DNA from: Anoplopoma fimbria
Lineage: Eukaryota; Chordata; Actinopteri; Perciformes; Anoplopomatidae
Length of the DNA: 64,000 nucleotides
Reading direction: 5' to 3'
Assembly (NCBI RefSeq): GCF_027596085.1
Contig: NC_072450.1
Span: 7,631,403 to 7,695,402 of the forward strand
The notes beneath the pieces are model-generated. The model was not told where the DNA came from. It did not search any database and saw nothing but the letters and a program-made list of their open reading frames with translations. Below are positions 33,891-48,129 of this stretch, in pieces. How positions within the stretch are numbered: the stretch's first letter is position 1; the number at the start of each line of letters is the position of its first letter. Both the position numbers and the translations under genes were made by a program.

Positions 33891-36800
33891 CACCATTTAA
33901 AATGTAACTATTTGGATAAAACATATTGGATATGTAACAGCTCATGGATAGGGCACCCATGGACATACACATCTACCATCACTAACAAACGTGCTACGGA
34001 AAATCCTGAAATACTTAATAATATAGGTCGATAGCTCAATTTCAACTTCATCAATTTCTGTACTTCAAACTGGATCTTTGTCGTGCCTTTTGTAGACTCT
34101 ATGCATGTTTTCTTTTTTTCCCCCCCTAAGAGTGCCGTCCTTCTGGCCACCCACCCATGTTGAAGCCAAGGAGCTCTGTAATCCTGTCAGAGTGGTCCTT
34201 GGCTTCTGGGTCACCTCAGATCTCTGCCTCTGCAACACTTTCTGTGAATGCTAATAAAGTAGTTCCTTGAACGTTATGTGGGACATCTCAAGGACATTCA
34301 AATGGCGGTGCATCTTAACTCAAATGAAAATGGACCTTAAAAAACCCAACAAGAAATGGCTACTGACTCGAAATGTTGCAGCACTTCATACTTTATTAAG
34401 TTGTTTTAAGAAGAAAAGCTAAATGTATTCTGTTAAAGGCTTTCAGAGTATGAATGCTGTATTGTTTACTGAAACCAAAAACGTCAGACCGAGTTATCGT
34501 TTCATATTCCTCATCTCAGGGTTGAGACAAAAGGGTTTTTACTGCTCGCATTCATTTTCAAATGACATTGCTTAACTAGACAAAGCCTGGATTATTCTCA
34601 AAAGTAGAAATAATGACAGAAAAAATATTTTTTAACATCATTATTGCAATACCGTCATCTCTACTTGACTCTCTTTAAATGGTACTGATTATTTTCTTGA
34701 TATAATTATTTCTGAGCAAAGTGAAGTGGAGTATAACAATCAGTTCCACCTTCCTTTCAAACGTAGTCGTTTTGTTATCAAAAACAATCTTGGTATTCAT
34801 TAAGAAACGTATTAATCACTCAATTCTTGATTCTTATCATACAATTTATATTTCGATTGAACATCCATTGGTTGGAAAAAGAAACAGGAGGTAGGGATTC
34901 AAAATGTGATGCTTTCAGACGTGGAACCCTTTTTAAATAATTATTAACAACATTTCTAGTTTACTAAAAACATTTCACATAATTAACAACACATTGTTTT
35001 TAATGAACTACTTAAAAAAAAAGTCTCTTGACTGCTGGGGATTGTGAATTCATAGAATTTCTTTGCAATATCATTAAAAGAATATGCTCACGGATATGCA
35101 AAACGATTAAGATTAGGTTTCAATGCTGAAGGCTGAGAGACATTTTAATTTATCTGCTCACTTTCATCCTAGGAATAATTTCCAAGCTGTCGGGACAAAG
35201 ATGTCAACGCCAAGTCTGTCTAAACATGGAAAGCCTCTTGACAAAACAACCCAAACAAATTTCCCCGTGGCAGCAAGCAAATTACACAAGAAACTGAGAT
35301 GACTTTCCATGAATGATCGTTTGTTTACACATGGGGAAGTTACATATCCGTGTTTGTGCGAGCCGTGATCTCCCTCTTTACCCACTACGTTTGTTTCTGG
35401 GGAAGAAGGGGAAAAAAAACGACTGATTTGGAGAGAAACCCCAGTCACCCACCCTCACCGACCCCCCCTTTGTGTCAGCCTTATTAGGGTCACTCATGAC
35501 AGCTGAGTGAAGCCCACATTACTGCGAGGAATTGACCTGTAATTTCACCACTCATTTCCTTTTCAATGCCGTCGAAACAACAAATGGCGGCCCGTACTTA
35601 TGCACCGAACTCCTTCTATGGGGTTTACTTGAACAAGAGGGCAATGTTAGGGGACAAATTAAGTCAGGAGTAGGTTTGTGTGCTGCATGGGTGACTGCTC
35701 CCTCTGGCCCTGAACCCCTCCCCCTTCCTCCCTCCTACTCCCTCCTCCTTAACACATTTCATTAGGTTGCAGTGGGGCCAGAATATCAGGTCCTCTGCTG
35801 CTGCTGCTGAGGGGCCACGGGTTCACTGGCTGACCTCTGCTCTGCTTCAACTCAACAGGAATTCAGTGGGGTTAATGGCATTTTCACTGACTGACCTTGT
35901 CAAAATCCCTTTGTTATCTTTTGAAAATGGCGGCCCACTTCTGTGTAATCATTGGGTGTGACATTATACGACCGCTCTCGGGGAATACCAAATTAAAAGC
36001 AGCTTTAAATGTGTCTGATTAAAAAACAAGGAAAAGTCTTGATCACACTTATGTCAACAATTACCAGCACTTGCGATTATCACGTCTTCTACACAGTCGG
36101 TAATTATTGACAGATTTCTTATTTTGTTTTTACTTTGTATCCTCCCAGAAAACAGCTCTTTTCTCATCCCCATTTCCTCTGCACTCAAAGCACCACTCAT
36201 ATCAAAGTTGCATGTAGACAAGAAAGTGAGAATGAGAAGGAGAAAAAAAAGTGCCAGTATTTATAACGGAGAGAATAGAAAAGATAGCCGGGTGCTGTCA
36301 CGAGCAATAACTATAACATTGATAAATGAAGCGTTTGAGCATTCAACTGTCTGAGCATGTTTCTAACAGTCCATTTTAAGAGCGCCACTGCACGCGTGGT
36401 GCATAAAATGAAGCCGAGCTTGTCCGGTTATGTCAGAGTCAGAATACAAAGTCCTAAACCCGACCTTATCCTAAATCCTGGGCAGTCACTTTCAGCACTG
36501 GAGATGCTGGTGATAAAGTGGATTGCAGAATTTGTAGTGTGTGTTTAAATTACAGTGTGGAAATGATTGGTCGATTAGCTGATAAGTTGAAGTGAATAAG
36601 ATTAAGATAAATAGGATTGGCAGCTATTTTGACTAAATTATCTTTTGAAGTCATTTTTCAAGTAAAAACACACAAAGCTGTGCTAATTCCAGCTTCTCAA
36701 AGCTGCCAAATGATTTGCTGTATTTTGGGTTTTGGACGAGTTGGACCAAAACTATTTTTGGTTTCGGTTGGACATTCTGTTGCTATAACAACCACAATGA

Positions 36801-39800
36801 ATGGCAGGCTTCCATGGCAGTATATCTGTAGGTAATGGTATTTAACATGGTATTTCATCTTTTTCTGCTTTGTAATTGCCGTTTGGTTTTTTTCCACAGT
36901 TTCACAACTGCTTTCAGTGAAGACTTCAAAAGGCCAACTGTTGTCTTCAACCGTTATTTGGAGCGTGTTTAGCTTGCTGCACATAAACGCAGAGTAAAGG
37001 CACTCTGAAGGCACATTTGAACAGATGTCTCTCTGTCTTCTAACCATTGGTGACTTTTGTACTGCAATGATTATAACCTGTGTCTTCGTGTTCTCGCATT
37101 GTAATCTATTTATTTGTTGTTTTTTTAGCTGTAGCCCTTTTTAAAGCAAAAGTATTACAAAGAAAACCAAAATCCTATAAACATACCATAAAAAAAGACC
37201 ACATCTTAGTAAGTATAGGTTTACCACAGACAGTATGGTTGACGCTTTTATTTTGAATTTTAGAGCGTTCCACTGAGCCCCTATCTGTAAAGTCCAGGCT
37301 GCATTCCGGTTCATAAGAGGTAAAAGTGCAAAGTCACTCTCACTGACAAGAATAACAGCCTGTGAGAAGGTCAATTCTCTCAAACCACTGAGAGGCAAAG
37401 GAAGGGAAGCATTAGTATGCCGTCCACATCGCCGCAGCATTATCGGCCTCATGCAGCAATTCTCCCTCCAACAAAAAAAAAAAAAAAGAAAGAAATCAGT
37501 ACATGTTTACAATGGGAGTAGACCACAAAACGGCAGCCATGCATGTAACATCTCTACTAACTGTACATGCATTTATTACTGTAAATAATTTGTAGGGGGG
37601 GCAAAGAGCAGTTTCCTCAAATGCTAACTGGGTAAATCTATAATCCCTCTGTCAAAACAAACCCTCTGGTGTTTTCTTCCTTATAGGAGATGGTGCTCAG
37701 ATTAAGAGGCAGGTCTGCCAAAAGGCGCATTACTCAAGCTCTCGTTGACGTGTATATAGCAAACATGATATCTTATGACAACCACTGGCAAAGACCGCGG
37801 TTCCTCGAGGCATATGATTTACGTTTCAAGACCATTTAAGTGCTTGAAAAAATGCAGGCGTCGGCTAACATGAATAGGAACCGAGTCTCTCTTAAGAGAT
37901 TTGGGTTCACTGAGGCGCCATCTTGGTAACACCAGCCGAGGGACTACATTTGTGACTAACAAGACAAGTCTCCTCCCTCAAAGAATGTATCATGTATATT
38001 TTACGATCCTTGCATAGTACTTAAAGCACATATTAAGGATTACTGGTGATTTCTTTACAACATGGGAGTGTTCGTTGTTCCCCTTGTGGAAATTGGCCAG
38101 AGAACGCTGATGAGGGTAAAGATTTGCTTGGTAGGACAGTAAACATGGCTGAGCAACCGGCAAATAAAAGTCTACAGTGTGAATATAGAGGTGTCGAACT
38201 TTTGTTCTTTACTTCTCAACATGTCCTCCACTGCTACCAGAACTTTGTGACTCACTCAGTCCTTTTCTCGCTCATTGGCCGGGCAGAGGGCTACAGGCTT
38301 CCTGGGAATGCTCTCTCTCTTATTTCAAGGACAGTTTCCATGGCGAGTTCCCGCGGAGCAGCCACCGCTCGCCTTTGTAAAAACATTTCAATGAGGCCAC
38401 TGACAGGTGGTCTTCAAAAGAGCAAGGAGGCATAGCTGGCAAGTGAGCTACAGAGCCAAGTGCTCCTTTCATACAATATTCCCTCTTCTCAACTCCCCTG
38501 ACAGGGTTGAAGAAAAATAGCAACAAAAAAAAAAAATAACACACGTCTCTCAAATGTTTATACAGGAATATCCGTTTCAGATTGACCTCTGTTCTAGTCA
38601 GATGCCAAACCGCTTTTCTAAAGCCAAAGCTTGCAATGTTACAGTGATGTAATGTGTGTTGCATAAATAATCCACGAGACAAACATTTATCACAAAAAGA
38701 GTGTGTATTATTTTTCTATTAGGGAGCTTAAGAAGCTGTGGGAGCTGCTTTGGGGAGTAGCCTGCTGTGGACTGGAGGGTCGGGGTTGTGTGAGGCAGTT
38801 TGGGTCGGGGTGGGTGGAGGTGGGGGTCTGGGTGAGGGTGGTGTACTGGCATGGAGCTGCAGTGTTAGACCAAAGGGGCCCCCTCTGTGTTCCCTCTGCC
38901 CCCGGAGTGGGAGCCAAGGCGTTCTGGGATGCGTTTCAAGAGCAATAAACTTCCCCGCAGCATTTTAGAGATGACATTTGGAGGTATCAGCATGCTAAGC
39001 CTGGGAAGGGAGGAGGGGGGGAGGGGAGGGTTGGCCCATCGCTCTGCCGACGCGACCCTGGGAGCTGCCACTGCCTCGTCTGTGCTGAGGGGATTTGTGT
39101 CAATGCCGGGGCCTTAAAATACCACGGCTCTGCTCCGCCCCCCTCTTTCCTCCTGTCTACGCCTCACTCGCCCCCAGACTGACTTGAATGACACAGACTC
39201 ACTTTCCCCTTCACCACATATTATCCATTTATTCTCCTACACAGGACTAAACACATCATCTTGAATGTGTGTGTGTTTTAAGTGTTATGGGTCGCTTTGC
39301 AATCCTCATTCAGTCTAGTCATTATCCACATTCAGCTGAAACGGCTGCTACATCTGTGCTCAAATTACACAGGGTGAAGAAAAAAAATAAAATAGATTCG
39401 GCCTCATCAGACAAGATTCTTGTCAGCTCTGACCAAAAGGTGCGGGTGCTTTTGTGATTGCTTTTTTTTTTTTTTTTTTTTGTTGTTAGGTGTCACCCGC
39501 TTCCTCCTCATCTGTTTCTCTCTCTGGCACGCGGTGAGCCGGGTGAGGCGCAGACAATTACTGGGGAGCCTGTTGTTCATTTACTCCCACAAGGCCGAGA
39601 GGCGGAGGTGATGAAGCAGCTGTTGGTTGGCATGCTAAATGGAACGAGCACACACACGCACACGCACACAGTGCATGCCTAAACAGCTCTGTATGAGACT
39701 TGTCATGCAGAGAAGTGAGGCGGACTGCTCAGCCTCACTGCTAATCAGGACGCCTTTTGCTATTTCTTCGGGGCCCTCTGTTTGTTGCTCTTCCACCGGT

Positions 39801-42000
39801 GCTCTGCCTGGATTTTTGCTTGATTTCCTCATTTGGTTCTCTGCTCTCGTGGGTCTCTTAGGGAGGAAAACGGCAGAATGGCAGTGCAGTTTGAAGGTCT
39901 TTCATTTTAAAACTAGCCAGTGGGCTGTTAGGGGCTCGTACCATTAAACGATGTAGAATGAACACACATCTTTGTTTTGTTCAATGCAGTGTGCAAAAAG
40001 GTCATTTGAGAAATGCCTCCTTTGAAACTAGAGATCCAATTATATATATTATATTTTAGGAGCACTGACTACACTGACGGCTGTTTATGAACAGCTAAAA
40101 ATGACAATTACATATCTGGTAATGATTGTGGAACAGCACACATTTCAGCTACAACAGATTTCTGTGAAAAAAAACTGAAACTGATTTTGTCAGCAATGAA
40201 CAAGCTGTGGTGTCTTCAAACCAAAAAAAAGCCACACGGGCACACGTTGTGCATCTCGACACGGTAGTAACATAAAAAAAAGACAACTGAGGGACGCTTC
40301 ATAGTTCCAGGTCTCAAATATATCTCTTCATCCTTTATCACAAGATTTTTTTCTACGCCGACTGTGTCGACCTGATAGAGGTTTCTCTTCTTTTTTTTTT
40401 TTTTGAAAGAACTTCAAAGAGAGGGAAGTGGGTTAGCTTCTGGAAAACCCTACTCGTCTCAACAGCTCTGATGGCCGTAACAACCTGTGCGCTACACCTG
40501 CAGAGTGCCCCCACCCATCCACCCCCATTCCACCATTCCACTTTATAACCACTCAAAAAGCTTCCACCAGCCTCCACCCCTACTGAGCCAGATAGAGTAG
40601 AATCAGAAGAAAACACAGCCCCATCAGGCCAAACCACTACCTCTTTCAGCCAAAATAGCAGCTTTGGAGAGCGTGGAGTGCAGGCAAAGGACAGACTTGG
40701 ACGGGGGAGAAAAAGGGGAAGGGGGCAGGGCGAGAGAGCGGAGGGGGAGGGTCAATCACTCGGTGGGAGGCAGAGAATGAGGGAGCGCAAACATAGTACT
40801 GGTGTTGGCAATGAGCCATGTTTGTGTCACTAACAGAAGTAGCCTTGTCTGTCTCCCCCTCCCTGCCTCCTCCCCCCAAAAACCCGCCCTCCTGCCTTGC
40901 ACTCGTTCTCTCCCAGTCTGCTTGGAAACAAGAGTCAAGGGGTGACTTGCTGGATGCTTGGTAACAGGAAAAAAAGGGGGTTGCAATAGAGAGGAGAACA
41001 GGGGTGAATCTGACGCAGCCCAGGGCCGGAGCAAAAATCAAAAAGGGAGAGAGAGAGAGGGAGAAAGAGAGAGAGGGGGGGGGGGGGAGAGCCACTCAAT
41101 AGCAGCGACTGTGCTTTGGGAATGTTGATGAGGCAGGGGCCTTTTTTTTTTTTTCTGTTTCAGTTCCTCCAAGTGAGCCAACCAGCAGCACTGAGGCTGT
41201 GTGGGCGATCTGTACTCGGCGTGCCCGCAGAGCCACTGAGCACGAGCTGCTTTGAAGATTAGGTGTTTGCATTATCTCACATGCACGACAGAAGAGGAGG
41301 GTTGTTTTTTTTCTTTTTTTTTTCCCAGACCCAGCAAAAACCTGATAGTGCTAGTGATACATCTTAAAATTAAATAAAGCTGAATGTGGCTTCGATCAAA
41401 GGTTGGGAGGTAGGGAGGGTGGGGGGTTCTGAGATTTCACTCGGACTGCATTACAGGAAAGGAGCCAACTATAGTCCCAAATGGCAGCCTTGCAAAAAAA
41501 AAAAAAAAAAAAAAAAAAATAAGTGCTTTGTGTTATGAGGCATGTTGTTGCAGAGAGCATATATCTGTGTGCAACAAACTCCTGTCTGCATACTCCAGAG
41601 CAAAACAACAACAATTCAAGGCCACCTAAGAACTGCCTGCCAACTACTATTCTTGCTGGCAGTACTGTGCAGCATGTGGGCTGTTAAAGCACGCATTAGT
41701 ACCACCACCAGCTCCTGAGGCGGTCGGGGCATATCCAATTACATTTTAGCAGACGAAATATGCACGATAATGACAGCAAGATGATTATTTTTTAAACGAC
41801 AGAGACTTCACTGAAGCCTTGAAAACCCAATTCATCTTTGATGTCATTGTGCGACCACACTGGCTGTGTAAATAAAAACACATCCCACATATTTGTAGCT
41901 TTTTTTTTTTTTTTTTTTTTTGCTTCCTTTTCGGACTCATTTGTTTCCACAGTGGAAGACGGCCGCTTAACAGCGTGTTTTAAAAGCCCGCTCCACTTAC

Positions 42001-42226
42001 CGTCTTCGGTTTCCTGCCACACGATGCCTTCGAGATTGACACTCGTGCCGGGCTCGCAGGGCCCCAGGCACTCGGGCTCGGTAGCCAGGGCCACGTCGGA
42101 TGTGTTCACGGCCACCGAGCGTGTGCGCACCATTATCTGCTCACACGGCGAGGAGATCTCACTGTTGCCTACTGTGGCCAGGAGGTGGAGGGGGGGAGGA
42201 GCTGGCGTGGAGACAGGAGATTCCAT
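42001..42226 (-). CDS. znf609: znf609, internal coding exon starting MESPVSTP (probable exon 3)
   Basis: This 226-bp exon encodes 75 residues plus one base (exit phase 1). The acceptor is a pyrimidine tract ending TTCACAG just before ATGGAATCT; the donor is GACG/GTAAGT. The peptide runs [16 protein letters not shown], then [19 protein letters not shown], then [18 protein letters not shown] and [14 protein letters not shown] recognise this as ZNF609; the family (ZNF608/ZNF609) is nuclear and chromatin-associated, and mammalian ZNF609 has been tied to the cohesin loader NIPBL, Integrator and cortical neuron migration. The methionine opening the exon is probably internal, because the mammalian protein carries about 250 residues before this point, encoded by a separate large exon. 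No matching large open frame exists between 42.2 and 64 kb, so that exon lies outside the window. Identification is from remembered family sequence, not a database search. Confidence 0.95.
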
Positions 42227-42589
42227 CTGTGAAGAAGGAAGTGGGGGTTTGATAGAGACAGAGAGAGAGAGAGAGAGAGAGAAGCACACATGAGACACTT
42301 CAGAACCACTGTACAAACACATAGAGAGCTTCTGTGAAGATGCAGCCAGTGTGTGACACAATGGAGGGATCTGGATGGAAGACATCCTGGTTTGCTGCTG
42401 GCCCTTAAAACCTTAATTGGAGCGAGAGTGATGCAGCACTCAGTGTCGTAATATACTTCCGTGTCTTCCCTCAACCTTAGAGGTGATTAGGAGGCAGGGG
42501 AGGAACATGTGAACTGCTTTAAGTGCCATTGTGGAAGGACGGAATTAGTCATGCAGGATTGGTCAAACAATCCCCTCCCCCAGCTTTTC

Positions 42590-43240
42590 ACTTCCCCCGC
42601 ACGGCCGCCCGCCGAGCGAGATCCGTGACACCGAATCATCTCGCGGGCTGATCACTCATTAATTCCCCTCGACTAAAGAGCTAGTTGTGGCGAGGGAGCG
42701 GTGCCGCTGAAGGGGTCAGTAATTGATTCCACCTGTTCTGACACACTGTGACAGCAACGAAGAGGCCGACGAGGGAAAAAAAAAAAAAAAAACTTAAAAT
42801 GAAAAAGGACGGAAGGAAGGAAAGCGAGGGAGACGAGTGAAGGGGGGGGAGCACACCAGAGAGACAACTGGTAGGAAGAGAAGTGTGGAGGCGGAAAAGA
42901 GACAGCGAGAGGAAGACTAATGGTGATTTAAGGGGGCCGCGGTGACACCAGGCTTAGTGCTCTTCATTCAAGGCAGTTCGACATTAAAGCGCTCCGAATC
43001 ATTAGCACTGAACTGCAGGAGGAACGCCGCGCCGCAGCCAACACACCACACATTTATTAATTGGGTATAAACCACTCAGGGCTCGGAGGAAATACGCTGC
43101 CAATGCTGGATCCAATTAGACGGAGAAGACAAAATAATAATTGACACATTGGATCATAAGCCTGTACGCCCCTTTAAATATTAGTTTTAATCTGCTTACT
43201 GGTCCAAACTGGGCATGAAGTGGAGATATAAAGCTATTTA
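42590..43240. promoter_or_regulatory. candidate conserved non-coding block
   Basis: Repeat-free sequence of mixed composition just upstream of a znf609 exon, with homeodomain-like TAATTA/ATTAAT cores (CACTCATTAATTCCCC, ACACATTTATTAATTGGG) and no open frame with splice signals. Candidate only; conservation cannot be measured here. Confidence 0.25.
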
Positions 43241-44099
43241 TCACAGATATATCGGAGTGGCGGCTCAATTCTGATTAATGTGGGGATGAAAATGTTGGCA
43301 CAACTTCATGGTCTCCAGAAAATGTATCCCAGTGACTGCTGATCACCTGATGTTTCCTCTAGTGCCACCAGAAGGTCAAATATTTAATGAATCCTGAGAA
43401 AAATCCGAGAATTTACAAGACTGACTAGCACAACATTTTCATTCATGGTTCCCAGATGACGAATCCTACTTAGTTCCATTGACCAAAAACCTTCAAAACT
43501 ACTGTCATTTAGCCTCAGCTGTACTTGGATTAAAGCTGCATTTTCATGTTATTTAGGGTAGCATACAAACATCACTAGCACGCACTGTTAATGCAGCATT
43601 TAGACTAGACTTAGCTTTTTTTCCCCCTAGGCATTTATGCAGCGTTTTGTGGTTTCATAATGATTGCAATCGTGCAAGAATGAGTCACATCCCGCAACTC
43701 TAGCAAAGACTTACTATGATAACTTTCCAAATAAAAGCAGTAACTGTGTCAGGCAGATGGAAAATAAAAATAAGCATTTAAATCTTACTGATTTTCATTC
43801 TGTTGTGTCTCCATTTAAGATGTATTTTGAGAGAACATATGATTCTGATGTCATAGTGAAACGAGAATTATTTGACATTGATAATGTGATTGATGGTGAT
43901 TTGTAAACCAAAACATTTGATTTGCAATACTGCCAGGAATTACGCTGTGCGACACATTTCCGATTCATCACTGAATGAGGAAATGGAAATCCGTGATGAA
44001 CCAAGTGCTTTGAAAACCAAACATTAGTCCCTGATGGAAATTTAATATTAGCTCAGGACTTGTCATCACAGAAGCTTCATATTTCATGGTTTACAGAAA

Positions 44100-44520
44100 A
44101 CGAGCTCGGAGAGAGAGAGAGCGCCCGTTCCTCCCGGTTGCTCAGAGGACGGGCAAATTAATGTGCGCAGAGAGCGACGCAGAGCGAGGCCCTTAACGAC
44201 GGCGTAATCACCGCGTGTCACTTTTCTGATGCACGATGTGGCCAAGCTGCAGGCCGGCTGAGCGAATGAGACAGGACAGGTAATCACCCGAGCTGTCACC
44301 ACACACTGTTCCCTGGGCCTTATGCAGACACAGAGAGCCGCAGACATGACCACACAATGAACCCTCCCTCAGAGTGACAGCCAACGGTGAAAGGTGCACG
44401 CAGGTTCACGCAGAGCCTTCTCTAAATTGACTCAACTTAGGCCGACTTAATCACGGGCCTGGAAATAACCCTCTCCTTAATGAAATTGTTAGGTTGGGTA
44501 GTAAGCTCATGTTATTAGAT
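44100..44520. promoter_or_regulatory. candidate conserved non-coding block
   Basis: Repeat-free, GC-balanced stretch with TTAATGTGCGCAGAGAGCG and GTAATCACCGCGTG and CTTAATGAAATTG, lying in AT-rich intron. No coding signal. Candidate only. Confidence 0.2.
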
Positions 44521-44904
44521 GCTCATTGTCAATTTCCTTCTTTTTCATTTGGCTAGCTGGTAGTTTTAGCCGTGCTTATCAATAAACTCAGAGGCGACCC
44601 AGGTGTATAGAGTGCTCATGTCGAAGGGTTGTTGACTTAGTTGATCTGCTGTCGGGTCAGAGCCTACATCTGTTCGCCTGCTTGTCTTTTACTGGAAATT
44701 GTTTAGCTGACGACTGCCAGATTTCCACAGAAAACAACAAAACTTGCACAATAGCGCATTTGATTTATACAGTGTCTATGTTGGCGACTCGCATAAAGAC
44801 GGCTTAAGGAAAAGCCCAAATAAATCTCTTACAAACCAGCCTTTCATTTCTTCCCTTTAGTATTTTCTCCAACAAATGCACACTAATAGCGAGTGACTAT
44901 AGCC

Positions 44905-45305
44905 AAAGCTAGGGCTGCAAATAACGATTATTATTATTATAACTATTTCATAACCAATAAATCTGCATACCCTTTTCTTGATTACAAAAATGGCTTATGT
45001 ATTGTTTTGTCCAATCAAAAGTCCAATACTAGATTTTTCAGGCTCAACAACATTAGCATTCTAAATGGGCCCCTTCGTATTTCCTGTTACAATGTTTGTT
45101 AATGCAACAGCTGACAGGAAGTACACTTGGATAAGCTGGTGCCCTAGCACAGAACTGAAATGATAAAGGTTTATCAGATTACAATGACAAAATAGAGAAA
45201 AGCTGAAAGCAATTTTTGGCATTTTTGCTGAAAAAATTACTGAAATGATTGATCACAAATGTTCTGTCCATCAAGTACTCCATTAATGGAATCATTGCTG
45301 CAGCT
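44905..45305. repeat. diverged fish repeat bounded by AGGGCTGCAAATAACG and TGCTGCAGCTC
   Basis: Starts AGGGCTGCAAATAACGATTA and ends ATGGAATCATTGCTGCAGCT, matching the inverted ends (AGGGCTGCAACTAACGATTA and its complement) of a widespread teleost family. The interior is strongly diverged or contains inserted sequence. Confidence 0.5.
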
Positions 45306-45779
45306 CAAGTCCAAACACTATAAAAAGACCCAACTGCCATCATCATTCTCGTCACAATATGTTTGTGATAACCAGGTGACGAGTCATTAACCCCAAGTTA
45401 AAATGACAGGAGGCTAAGAACACTTGGATGAATTAAAGAAACAATTTGCTTCAAGTGGTCAAGCAGAGTGAAGTTCAAGGAATCATCTGGTTTCCTTCGT
45501 ATGAGAAGCCTTTTAACTCTCCCATTTACTTTCATTTAAAAACACTGAACGCTGGGGATTCACAGAAGAATCTCATCCAATATTCCAGAAGTCGATACAT
45601 TTTCTGTGAATTAAATCATCTTGATGAATTTCACAGCTTTGTCTTACATTTTCAGATTGAGTATAACTTCTCCTTTATGGGCTTTGACTTCATTTTTTCC
45701 CACTTTAACCTTGTTACCAAGCAATCCATGAAAGACAGGATAGTCAAGTTTATTTCCACTACACAATAAAAAGAACCAG

Positions 45780-45783
<4 letters not shown>

Positions 45784-45838
<55 letters not shown>

Positions 45839-45848
45839 TATATATATA

Positions 45849-45880
<32 letters not shown>

Positions 45881-45893
45881 GTATAAAATAAAN
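45784..45893. repeat. (AT)n and (AAAT)n compound microsatellite with an unresolved base
   Basis: AT dinucleotides to about 45,850, then seven AAAT units to 45,880, then N at 45,893. The N probably marks an assembly join or low-quality consensus beside the array. Confidence 0.97.
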
Positions 45894-48129
45894 GTACAGA
45901 TTAAATAGAATAGGATCGCCAGTGTACAATGTGCGCCAACAGTGGTGCTCTATTTCCAAGTTCTATCAATGGAGGAGTGAACAAAAGGACTTTCACTCTG
46001 TGGCTGCAGAATGTAAACCCACACAGTGAAATGCCTGACGTCTTGTCCGGGTTCTTTTTTTCCGTAAAAACCACATGCGAAATGAACTACACACAACTTG
46101 TCAAATTACACAAGGCTCTACTCGATTGCTCAGCCGATGCCAAATTCCACGATTCCTTCCCCTCCTTGCAAGACTTTACAAACGGATTTTTGAAATCTCC
46201 CCCCGAAACCACACAATGCCTGAGTGTCACGCAAACCTTTTTCCTAACTGAAACCCCATGCTGACTGCTGGAGAGAAAAAAAAAAAGCCACACAGGCAAG
46301 AATAATGTTGAACTGACAGACAAAAATCCTATGAATCTGCAAGCATGCCTCACAGCGCTGACAGAGAGGAGGGGGGGAACGCTGCCTGGATTTCCAGTGA
46401 TCACACAATAACTCACCCGTGGAGGACAAGACACTTGCTGCACTTTTTCTTTTTTTTTCCTTTTTTTTTTTTACTGGACACATTAACTTGGGCTTTAACT
46501 TGTTTATTAGAGTTGGGATTAAGAAACTGAGCACTGAGCTCGGGCGAGGATTACCAAAGGATTACTCTGCAGTGTCATACGGAGACACCTGTCTTGGCTG
46601 TACTCGTGTGGAGCTGGAATACAGTTGACCACATAATGCATTGTGGGGCTGCATAATGTATAGTTAGTTTTAATAGTCATAGTAATGTGAACTACATTGC
46701 AAAAAAGATATTGCACTCAGGGTTAAAGGAGAGTATCTGTAATAAACTGGTCTTTAAAACATAACTATCTTTTTTAATTGATGCTTTTTGTATTCAGATA
46801 AATGTTCATAATGTCCAATAAAAGAATATTGGAAATAATTTCCCCCATCTTTCTTTTTTTAATTCATCAAGCAATTTGTTGTATTTTAGCATTATACTGA
46901 AATCAGCAGAAATGCAGAACTGAATACTCCTTGATATCTGTTTTTTTATTCCATGTATTACAAGTAATATTGTTGTTGCAATACTACTCTTCCACTCTAC
47001 TTACTATTAAACTTCAACATTAAAATAATAAAATAATGTCACAAGGAATTACCTTGATGATTTGTTTGTATGGTAGTTTTTCCATGAAAACAAGCGTGTT
47101 AGTCATAGAAATACTGGGGAGTGACAAAAACAATGCAAACAAAAGGACATGTTAGTGAGCCAACACCTGTTATCATGGATCATTAGACTTTAATAGACTT
47201 CTAGTAAATCACTGGACTGGTTTTGTTTAACCAGCTAAAAGTACGTAGGCTCCGGATTCAAAACCATGAGACCTTGTGATGTGTAACACAGATATAATCG
47301 TTTCCAGCATTCAGTCTTAACAGCAGACCTTTCATGCACAAACCTCAAGTTTGACACAGGATAATAAATCTGTTCATGGTCATGCTTTATTTACCCTTTC
47401 ATACGTGACTCCTGTTACAAGTCACAGAGAATTATGTCTGCAACGGCAGTTCAATACACATCACTGCTTAACCATTAAATCACATTTCTTTTTCTGGTGC
47501 TTTTTCTGCATCAGTAGCGATAAAATAAGCACCATAAGCAGTTTTTCTTTCACATGCTGATTTTGTGTGCCTGCTCATGCTTTCCAACTCGATTGAAATG
47601 CAGTTTAAACGGAAATAACATTAGGAGAGATACCCATGCTTGACAGAAGTCTGCGTTTTTACAATTTCATACCAAAATGGAAACCTGCGTTTTAACCAGA
47701 GTTGGAAATAGGGTCCCGAGGTCAAGTCAGATAACGGACAATGGGTCATTTGGATTAACCGCCGATGTGGATTTATCATCTCATCTTTAAATAGCACTTT
47801 ATGGGTCAACTGTGTTTTATTGATGAGCATGTATTGTACAAAAGACTGGCTTTTACTACATTTTCATACATTTTCTGTTTGTATACCAGCCTCAATGTAT
47901 GGATTCCCACTGGAAGATTTAAAGTGATTGAAAAACACTTATATCTGCTTATATTATGGAGTGTTTGAAACCATTTAATAAATGTTAACTGCTTATTAAT
48001 GCTAAATAGGGGGCTCAAAGTAAAGGGTTGCCCATTCATGTCAGTTTCTTTTCATGCCTGATATTAATTATTATGCTATTCTGAATGTTCTCAAACAGAA
48101 AAAGTCGGGAAATGGGTAACGGTTTTAAT

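Larger units (their letters stand above)
30862..42000 (-). other. znf609: znf609 intron, 11.1 kb
   Basis: Bounded by the donor GACG/GTAAGT at 42,001/42,000 and the acceptor CTCACAG at 30,862. It contains a degenerate Tc1/mariner transposase piece (near 33 kb), a dispersed repeat at 33.3-33.9 kb, several homopolymer runs (31,710-31,734; 37,471-37,487; 39,461-39,481; 41,494-41,519; 41,900-41,921) and a G-rich purine stretch at 40,690-41,090. The segments 31.9-32.5, 35.4-35.95 and 38.7-39.2 kb are less AT-rich and repeat-free, but no coding exon with splice sites is apparent in them. Confidence 0.85.

Noticed and set aside
37141..37452. 103-codon minus-strand frame, hydrophobic at the C-terminal end
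   Set aside because: Same strand as znf609, but its peptide does not match the gene and no phase-compatible acceptor and donor frame it.
38046..38435. 129-codon plus-strand frame in the znf609 intron
   Set aside because: No splice signals, domain or low-complexity pattern of a known family; expected length for chance in a less AT-rich stretch.
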